From positions 1-64,000 of the forward strand of contig CAKPOI010000006.1 in NCBI GenBank assembly GCA_934169775.1: a DNA stretch of 64,000 nt. The letters are read 5' to 3'. The stretch is from an uncultured Clostridia bacterium. GTDB lineage: Bacteria > Bacillota > Clostridia > TANB77 > CAG-508. Below the pieces are notes generated by a model. That model searched no databases. It was not told the DNA's origin and saw nothing but the letters and a program-made list of their open reading frames with translations. The position numbers were made by a program, and so were the translations under genes. Positions 58,581-64,000 of the stretch are shown here, piece after piece. How positions within the stretch are numbered: the stretch's first letter is position 1; the number at the start of each line of letters is the position of its first letter.

Positions 58581-59336
58581 ATGAAACTTGTATCATGGAA
58601 TGTAAATGGAATAAGAGCATGTGTAAACAAAGGATTCAAAGATTTTTTCAAAGAGATAGATGCGGACATATTTTGTATTCAAGAAACAAAATGTCAACCA
58701 GAGCAAATAGAGTTAGAATTTGAAGGATACAAAGCATATTATAATAGTGCAGAAAGAAAAGGATATTCAGGAACAGCAATTTACACTAAAATACCACCTA
58801 TAAATGTATTTTATGGAATAGGAATAGATGAACACGATAAAGAAGGAAGAGTTATTACATTAGAATTTGAAAGCTTTTATATAGTAACAATATATACTCC
58901 AAATTCAAAAAGAGAACTAGAAAGATTAGAATATAGACAAGTGTGGGAAGATGAGATAAGAAAATATTTGTTAAAATTAAATGAAAAGAAGCCTGTAATA
59001 ATGTGTGGAGACTTAAATGTAGCACATGAAGAAATAGATTTGAAAAATCCAAAAACCAATAGAGGAAATGCAGGTTTTACAGATGAAGAAAGAGAAAAAA
59101 TGACAGAACTTTTAAATGTAGGATTTGTAGACACATTTAGATATTTATATCCAGATAAAACGGATAGTTATAGTTGGTGGTCATATATGGGAAAAGCAAG
59201 AGAAAAAAATGTAGGATGGAGAATAGACTATTTTATAGTATCTGACAGTATAAAGGACAAAATTCAAGATGCAATAATTTATCCAGAAGTATTTGGAAGT
59301 GACCATTGTCCTGTTGGATTAGAAATTGATGTCTAG
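58581..59336 (+). CDS. exoA: Exodeoxyribonuclease III / AP endonuclease
   Basis: This enzyme cuts DNA at abasic sites in base-excision repair and has 3'-5' exonuclease activity. The 251-residue product has SWNVNGIRA, IFCIQETKCQ (catalytic Glu), YSGTAIYTK, TIYTPNS, CGDLNVAHEEIDL, GFVDTFR, YSWWSY and WRIDYFIVS...GSDHCPVGLEI, the complete set for the family. The ATG at 58581 follows GAAAGGAATGAAATGA. It has its own promoter and is followed by a family B repeat. Confidence 0.97.
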   Translation: MKLVSWNVNGIRACVNKGFKDFFKEIDADIFCIQETKCQPEQIELEFEGYKAYYNSAERKGYSGTAIYTKIPPINVFYGIGIDEHDKEGRVITLEFESFYIVTIYTPNSKRELERLEYRQVWEDEIRKYLLKLNEKKPVIMCGDLNVAHEEIDLKNPKTNRGNAGFTDEEREKMTELLNVGFVDTFRYLYPDKTDSYSWWSYMGKAREKNVGWRIDYFIVSDSIKDKIQDAIIYPEVFGSDHCPVGLEIDV

Positions 59337-59369
59337 GTGCTTTTGGGGACGGACTCAAAAAGCATCACT
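59337..59369. repeat. Family B repeat after exoA
   Basis: GGTGCTTTTGGGGACGGACTC is continued by AAAAAGCATCAC. TGCTTTT and AAAAGCA pair to form a hairpin just behind the stop codon, so it may terminate transcription. Confidence 0.75.
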
Positions 59370-59476
59370 CAAAAATTATTTTATTAATATATATTTACAT
59401 CGTAATAGAAACATGAGATATCAAAAAAGTGCAATAAAAGGTGTAAATAGATAATATGGAAAGGAATTTATATTTT

Positions 59477-60622
59477 ATGATAAAAGATGTTAAAGAAGAA
59501 AAAAGAGAAAGCAGAAAGATGAGTGCAAAAAGATGGATGTCATACTTTTTGCTAGCAGTATGTGTAATTATAGTTTATAAAATACTTGACAATTTTGGAA
59601 ATGTGCAACAATGGTTTGGCACACTATTTAAAGTATTAAAGCCATTTTTAGTAGGAATTTTTATAGCATATATTTTAATGTTACCATGTAGAAAAATTGA
59701 AAAGACATATAAAAGTTCTAAGTTCAAATTTTTGTCTAAACATGCTAGAGGGTTAAGTGTGTTTACTACATATTTAATAACATTGTTAATACTTATAATA
59801 ATTATTAATTTTATTTTTCCAATATTAAAAGAGAGTGTTATGGAATTAATTATGGGGATTCCAGGTTATTATGAAAGTATTGTAAATCAAGTAAGCAATT
59901 TGCCTGAGGATTCTATTTTTAAAAGTGATGTAGTAAATACAATTATTGAAAATATAAGAAATATAAATGTTCAAGAATTATTAAGTTTAAATTATGAAAA
60001 GGTATTGCAATATGCCCAAAATATATTAAATGTATTTTCTTCAATTTTTGATATTTTTGTATCATTAGTTGTTTCAGTATATGTTTTGTTGCAAAGAGCA
60101 GAAATTATGAAATTTTTCAATAAATTAGCTAAAAGAGTTTTTAACAAAAAAATATATGATCATATTGATAAATATTTTGGACAAGCAAATGAAATGTTTT
60201 TCAAGTTTGTTGGAAGCCAAGTGATAGATGCTTTTATTGTAGGAATATTGACAACAATTGCAATGAGTATAATTGGAGTTAAATATGCTCCATTATTAGG
60301 ATTTATGATAGGTTTATTTAATTTGATTCCATATATTGGAGCTATTGTTGCAGTAGCAGTGGCGATTTTAATTACTTTTATTACTGGTGGATGGCTACAA
60401 GCTTTAGTTATGGCTATAGTTGTAATTATTTTACAACAAATAGATGCTAATATTATAAATCCTCGTATTATAGGAAATTCATTAGAAATAAGTCCGCTGT
60501 TGGTTATTTTATCTGTTACAGTTGGTGGAGCATATTTTGGTATGATTGGTATGTTCTTAGCTGTTCCAGTTGCAGCAGTTATAAAACTTGTTTTAGAGGA
60601 TTTTGTTAATAATGAGGTTTAA
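59477..60622 (+). CDS. AI-2E/YtvI-type membrane permease
   Basis: This 381-residue protein belongs to the AI-2E transporter superfamily (PF01594). It has about seven or eight membrane helices, the central loop region (ILKESVMELIMGIPGYYESIVNQ), and the diagnostic end ISPLLVILSVTVGGAYFGMIGMFLAVPVAAVIKLVL. Members include antiporters and sporulation protein YtvI; the substrate cannot be read from sequence. I prefer the ATG at 59477, 11 bases after GGAAAGG, to the ATG at 59456 that precedes the site. Confidence 0.88.
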   Translation: MIKDVKEEKRESRKMSAKRWMSYFLLAVCVIIVYKILDNFGNVQQWFGTLFKVLKPFLVGIFIAYILMLPCRKIEKTYKSSKFKFLSKHARGLSVFTTYLITLLILIIIINFIFPILKESVMELIMGIPGYYESIVNQVSNLPEDSIFKSDVVNTIIENIRNINVQELLSLNYEKVLQYAQNILNVFSSIFDIFVSLVVSVYVLLQRAEIMKFFNKLAKRVFNKKIYDHIDKYFGQANEMFFKFVGSQVIDAFIVGILTTIAMSIIGVKYAPLLGFMIGLFNLIPYIGAIVAVAVAILITFITGGWLQALVMAIVVIILQQIDANIINPRIIGNSLEISPLLVILSVTVGGAYFGMIGMFLAVPVAAVIKLVLEDFVNNEV

Positions 60623-60726
60623 TTTTAGTGGTTATAAAATTGTTCATAAAAATATAAATAAAAAAGCAATTTTGTGTACTAAAACAAAGATGATTAAGTG
60701 TTAGACTGTTTTCTTTATATAAAATA

Positions 60727-60749
60727 AAAAAGTGCAAATGCACTTTTTT
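60727..60749. terminator. Terminator after the permease gene
   Basis: AAAAAGTGC (60727-60735) pairs with GCACTTTTT (60740-60748) in a perfect stem followed by T's. Confidence 0.85.
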
Positions 60750-60750
60750 T

Positions 60751-60788
60751 AATATTATAGAAAAGTTCTTTGAACTTTCTATAATATT
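60751..60788. repeat. Inverted repeat between convergent genes
   Basis: AATATTATAGAAAAGTTC and GAACTTTCTATAATATT pair over a TTT loop. Half of it (GAAAGTTCTTTGAACAT) recurs near 61608. It stands between the terminator and the family A copy. Confidence 0.65.
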
Positions 60789-60799
60789 AAAATAACAAT

Positions 60800-60900
60800 G
60801 CACAGAAATTTGCTTTGCAAATTTCTGTGCACGAACAAAGACGTGGACTTTAAAATGTTCTAATAAGTGCTAATATTATTAATGTCCGCGTCTTTGTTCT
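60800..60900 (+). repeat. Family A hairpin repeat, copy 7 (best preserved)
   Basis: The first stem GCACAGAAATTTGC / GCAAATTTCTGTGC (60800-60830) is perfect. The second, GAACAAAGACGTGGAC (60833-60848) with GTCCGCGTCTTTGTTC (60884-60899), pairs throughout, with one G-T pair. The loop between is conserved with copies 1 and 5. Confidence 0.92.
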
Positions 60901-60911
60901 ACTTATATTTT

Positions 60912-61478
60912 CTATTTAGATTTTTTCTTTTTTCCTTTAAAGATAAAAATACATATAATAACAAGAATTGCAGCAATAATTGCTATTAAACCAGGCCAAC
61001 CTAGAATAGAAACAAATTTACTACCTAAAGACATAATAAGACCAGCAAGTAAAACTCCAAGAGTAACTGCTGAGATGCTAGTTTTAAAATCAATATTTAA
61101 GAAACTTGCGGCTAATGTTCCAGTCCAAGCACCTGTTCCAGGGATAGGAATTCCGACAAATATAAGTAAAGCAAAGAATAGACCTCTTTCTCCAGCTGTT
61201 TTCTTTAATTTTTCTCCACCTTTTTCACCCTTTTCTAAGCACCAGGTAAAAAATTTGCCAATTACTTTTTTATCTTTTCCCCATTCAAGTACTTTCCTTG
61301 CAAATAAATATATTATAGGGACAGGAAGCATATTTCCTATTATAGCTACAGGATAGTAAATAAATATATTAAGTCCTAAACTTTCAGCAATTGGTATAGC
61401 TCCTCTTAATTCTACTATTGGTACCATGCTTATAAAAAATGTTATTAAATATTTTACGAATATGGGTAATGATGCCAT
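60912..61478 (-). CDS. Small multidrug export-type membrane protein (PF06695)
   Basis: The 188-residue protein has about five membrane helices and the family sequence TFFISMVPIVELRGAIPIAESLG and IPIPGTGAWTGTLAASFL, typical of the COG2426 'small multi-drug export' family. Transport function is inferred from one or few early reports, so the role here is uncertain. The tail is lysine-rich (FKGKKKKSK). The ATG at 61478 follows GAAAGGACGATAAAA. Just upstream, a hairpin (AGCCTAAT/ATTAGGCT, 61505-61532) lies in its leader. Confidence 0.87.
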   Translation of the reverse strand: MASLPIFVKYLITFFISMVPIVELRGAIPIAESLGLNIFIYYPVAIIGNMLPVPIIYLFARKVLEWGKDKKVIGKFFTWCLEKGEKGGEKLKKTAGERGLFFALLIFVGIPIPGTGAWTGTLAASFLNIDFKTSISAVTLGVLLAGLIMSLGSKFVSILGWPGLIAIIAAILVIICIFIFKGKKKKSK

Positions 61479-61504
61479 TTTTATCGTCCTTTCTTAAGAT
61501 ATTT

Positions 61505-61532
61505 AGCCTAATTACTTTGTCGCAGATTAGGC
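61505..61532. other. Hairpin between the P-type ATPase and small export genes
   Basis: AGCCTAAT (61505-61512) pairs with ATTAGGCT (61525-61532). It could terminate the upstream P-type ATPase transcript or belong to the leader of the export gene; T-runs are weak on both sides. Confidence 0.5.
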
Positions 61533-61677
61533 TTACTTTATATTATAGGAAACAATATGAAATTTTTTATTTTCGCAACACAAAGTGAAAATATTTTATT
61601 TTCAAAAGAAAGTTCTTTGAACATCCGATAATATAAAAATTAATGTTTGCCTTTGATTTTATGAAAATATATCATAA

Positions 61678-64000
61678 TTATATTTTCTTGTCAATGGTTC
61701 TATGACATACTAAATTGCCATATTTAAGAATTATACAATTTAAAATTAAATAATTAAAGATACATATAACAACTAGAGGGATAATTTTATTTAAAAGATG
61801 GTGTAATTCAATTATATTAAACCACCAATTAAAAATGGTAAGGCAGCAAACAAATAGTGCAAGCATTAAAAGGGCAAGTGTAAGTCTAAAAGGAGAAAAA
61901 GGTAAATTTGATTTTTCACTTTTTCGGCTTTTGGCTAAAGTAAATAGTAAAAGTAATCCTAGAATTCCTGTTGAAATAATGCATAAAGTAGAGCTTTCAG
62001 CAGCTGTTAAGATATTATATTTTTTTAATATTGTGATTGCAAAAATATTTGTTGTTACACATAATGCAGTTGGTAATGATTTTGATATTACATTTTTTAA
62101 GAAGTTACCTTTTATACGTTCCTTATTAGGCTCTAGTGCTAAAACAAATGAAGGTATACCTATTGTTACAGTACTTATTAAGCTTAATTGAATTGGCTCA
62201 AAAGGAAATGGTTCTCTAATTAGTAAAAATAGAATAGCATTTAAACAAGAGTAAATAGTTTTTACTAAAAATAAAGAAGCAGAACGCTCAATGTTATTTA
62301 TTGTTCTTCTACCTTCTGCAACAATTTTAGGCATAGATGAAAAATCAGAGTCTAATAAAATTAGTTGAGATACATTTTTGGCTGCATTGCTTCCATTAGC
62401 CATTGCAATACTGCAATCAGAGGTTTTTAAAGCTAAAACATCATTGACTCCATCGCCAGTCATTGCAACTGTCTTTCCATTTTTTTGTAATGCTTCTATA
62501 ATTAATTTTTTTTGCATAGGTGAAACTCTGCCCAAAATGGTGTAGTTTTCAACAATTTTATTAATATTAGAATTTTCGATTGTAGACATATCAATATATT
62601 TGTCATAATTTTCTAATCCAACTTTTTTGCCAATTTTTGAAACTGTTATAGGATTATCTCCTGATATTATTTTTATATTTACGCCTTGATTTTTGAAATA
62701 TTCAAGTGTGTTTTTTGCATCTTTACGAATTTTGTCAGAAATTAATATAAATCCGAGTAATTGCAAATTTTGGGGTAAACTATTATTTTCAAAATCATTA
62801 TTTGAATGTGCTATTGCAAGAACTCTGAAGTTTTCCTGATAATTTAGGATATCATTTTTAAAGTTATCAAATTGTTCTTTTAGTACAAATTCAGGAGCTC
62901 CTAATACATAACTTCCATTATTTTTTATTGATATTCCAGACCATTTTTTTTCTGAAGAAAAAGGTACTGCATGGCTAAGTTGGTAGTTTTTATTTAATTT
63001 AGTTTTACTAAACTCTCTAATTGCTTCGATTGTTGCATTAGAATCTGGTGAAAATTTAGCAAATAAATGTAGTATTATTTCTAAGTTTTCTAGTTGCTTA
63101 TTTTCGTTTTTGATTTGAACTTTTTCTGTCTTAGATTTTTGAATTGTTTCTTCTGGAATTTCTTTTTTGATAATTGGAATTATTTTTTCTATTTGAAGGC
63201 TTCCTTCTGTTAGAGTTCCAGTTTTATCTAAGCAAAGTGTATCAACTCTTGCTAATGTTTCTATGCAATAAAGTTCTTGTACTAAAACTTTTGATTTTGA
63301 AAGTCTTATTACACTTACAGCTAGTACTGTACTTGTTAATAATACAAGCCCTTCTGGTATCATACCAATTATTGCTGCAACTGATTTTATAACTGCTGAT
63401 TGATATGTATTTCCTGGAATATATAATTGGTTGGCAAAGAATAAAATTCCAATAGGTATAATTGCAAATGTTAGTATTTTTATGATCTTATTTAGAGATG
63501 TCATAATTTCAGATTTTACTTTTTTTACATATTTGGCACCACTTGAAATTTGTGCAGTATAATTTTCTTCTCCTATGTGTTCAATTTTTGCAGTGGTATT
63601 TCCACTTACAATGTAGCTTCCAGAAAGTAATAGATCTCCAACTTTTTTTCTAATTGTGTTTGTTTCTCCAGTTATGCAAGATTCATTTACTTCAACTTCA
63701 TTATTTAAAATTTTACAGTCTGCTGAAATTTGGTCACCTGTTTTTAAAATGATTATATCATCTAAAACTAATTGATGTATATCTATATTTTCTTTATTTC
63801 CATTTCTTATTATTGTGACTTTAGGTGAAGCTATTATTGATAATTTATCTACTACTTTTTTTGAATGAATTTCTTGAATAGTGCTTATAGCGGTATTTAT
63901 TATTACTATAAGTAAAAAAAGCATGTTTTTATAGGAACCTACAAAAAATATGCATAGTCCTAATATAAGATTTATTATATTAAATAGTGTAAAAAAGTTT
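61678..64000 (-). CDS. Cation-translocating P-type ATPase (5' end beyond the window)
   Basis: This P-type ATPase pumps a cation across the membrane by phosphorylating the aspartate of CLDKTGTLTEG. Other motifs are TGETN of the actuator domain (ESCITGETNTIRK), TGDGVNDVLALKTSDCSIAMA of the hinge, and the PEG of MIPEGLVLL in helix 4. The frame stays open to the right edge with family-like residues (FFTLFNIINLILGL), so the first residues are outside and the ATG at 63924 is internal. Helix 4 PEGL and overall length resemble the heavy-metal/Ca-like group of Firmicutes, but the ion is not certain. Transcribed towards the small export gene, 200 bases away. Confidence 0.92.
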   Translation of the reverse strand, partial: NFFTLFNIINLILGLCIFFVGSYKNMLFLLIVIINTAISTIQEIHSKKVVDKLSIIASPKVTIIRNGNKENIDIHQLVLDDIIILKTGDQISADCKILNNEVEVNESCITGETNTIRKKVGDLLLSGSYIVSGNTTAKIEHIGEENYTAQISSGAKYVKKVKSEIMTSLNKIIKILTFAIIPIGILFFANQLYIPGNTYQSAVIKSVAAIIGMIPEGLVLLTSTVLAVSVIRLSKSKVLVQELYCIETLARVDTLCLDKTGTLTEGSLQIEKIIPIIKKEIPEETIQKSKTEKVQIKNENKQLENLEIILHLFAKFSPDSNATIEAIREFSKTKLNKNYQLSHAVPFSSEKKWSGISIKNNGSYVLGAPEFVLKEQFDNFKNDILNYQENFRVLAIAHSNNDFENNSLPQNLQLLGFILISDKIRKDAKNTLEYFKNQGVNIKIISGDNPITVSKIGKKVGLENYDKYIDMSTIENSNINKIVENYTILGRVSPMQKKLIIEALQKNGKTVAMTGDGVNDVLALKTSDCSIAMANGSNAAKNVSQLILLDSDFSSMPKIVAEGRRTINNIERSASLFLVKTIYSCLNAILFLLIREPFPFEPIQLSLISTVTIGIPSFVLALEPNKERIKGNFLKNVISKSLPTALCVTTNIFAITILKKYNILTAAESSTLCIISTGILGLLLLFTLAKSRKSEKSNLPFSPFRLTLALLMLALFVCCLTIFNWWFNIIELHHLLNKIIPLVVICIFNYLILNCIILKYGNLVCHRTIDKKI

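Noticed and set aside
3171..60900. Family A to D repeats as insertion sequences
   Set aside because: None encodes a transposase and no constant target-site duplication was apparent. Non-autonomous MITE-like origin remains possible.
61678..63924. P-type ATPase starting at the ATG at 63924
   Set aside because: The frame remains open to the window edge with family-like membrane sequence, so the true start is outside.

Overview
The window is AT-rich chromosomal DNA from a spore-forming member of the Firmicutes, most likely an anaerobic, gut-type Clostridia. Evidence: spoIIE, a sleB-ypeB germination pair, two CotF-like coat genes, a DUF348-G5-SleB protein, MecA, and the conserved orders tadA-(SRP RNA)-dnaX-ybaB-recR and radC-mreB-mreC-mreD-PBP2-minC. 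No rRNA, tRNA, CRISPR array or transposase was seen.

Layout. 1-4.4 kb: tadA, a membrane-anchored unknown, the SRP RNA and the DNA replication/repair genes dnaX, ybaB and recR. 4.5-9.5 kb: a glycolipid-type glycosyltransferase, sleB-ypeB and a VanW protein. 9.8-12.3 kb: murF and a DnaJ-like cochaperone. 12.3-15.4 kb: a three-gene operon ending in a solitary VirD4/TraG-type coupling ATPase. 15.7-20.1 kb: an SbcD-like nuclease, a YhaN-like ATPase and prfA. 20.27-26.45 kb: a ZIP metal transporter gene split in two by a 5.45-kb serine-recombinase element. 26.5-33.6 kb: a small regulator, pcrA, two coat genes, an M23 peptidase, mecA, a DUF4321 protein and radC. 33.6-39.1 kb: the rod-shape and septum-placement cluster. 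39.2-40.1 kb: a pair of unknown genes. 40.4-49.9 kb: two giant secreted surface proteins. 50.2-58.5 kb: spoIIE, a WG-repeat protein, an unknown membrane protein, acpS, tatD and a cell-wall hydrolase. 58.6-64 kb: exonuclease III, an AI-2E/YtvI-type permease, a small membrane protein and a P-type ATPase cut by the right edge.

The most unusual content is not ordinary genes. (1) Removing the element between two copies of ACCAGAAGG rejoins the ZIP gene exactly in frame (243 codons). (2) At least four families of dispersed hairpin repeats fill the intergenic spaces; one supplies the last residues of AcpS, and in another the arms have diverged between copies while remaining self-complementary. (3) Many long genes change synonymous codon choice along their length, from A-ending codons at the 5' end to T- or G-ending codons at the 3' end. 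(4) Many genes have a ribosome-binding site followed by a tiny start-stop pair or split extended Shine-Dalgarno (GAAAGGAATGTGAT). (5) One giant surface protein appears to carry an N-terminal thioester domain and a C. difficile-like sorting signal.

Starts were chosen from Shine-Dalgarno position and family N-termini. Functional statements rest on motifs read by eye; no database search was run.
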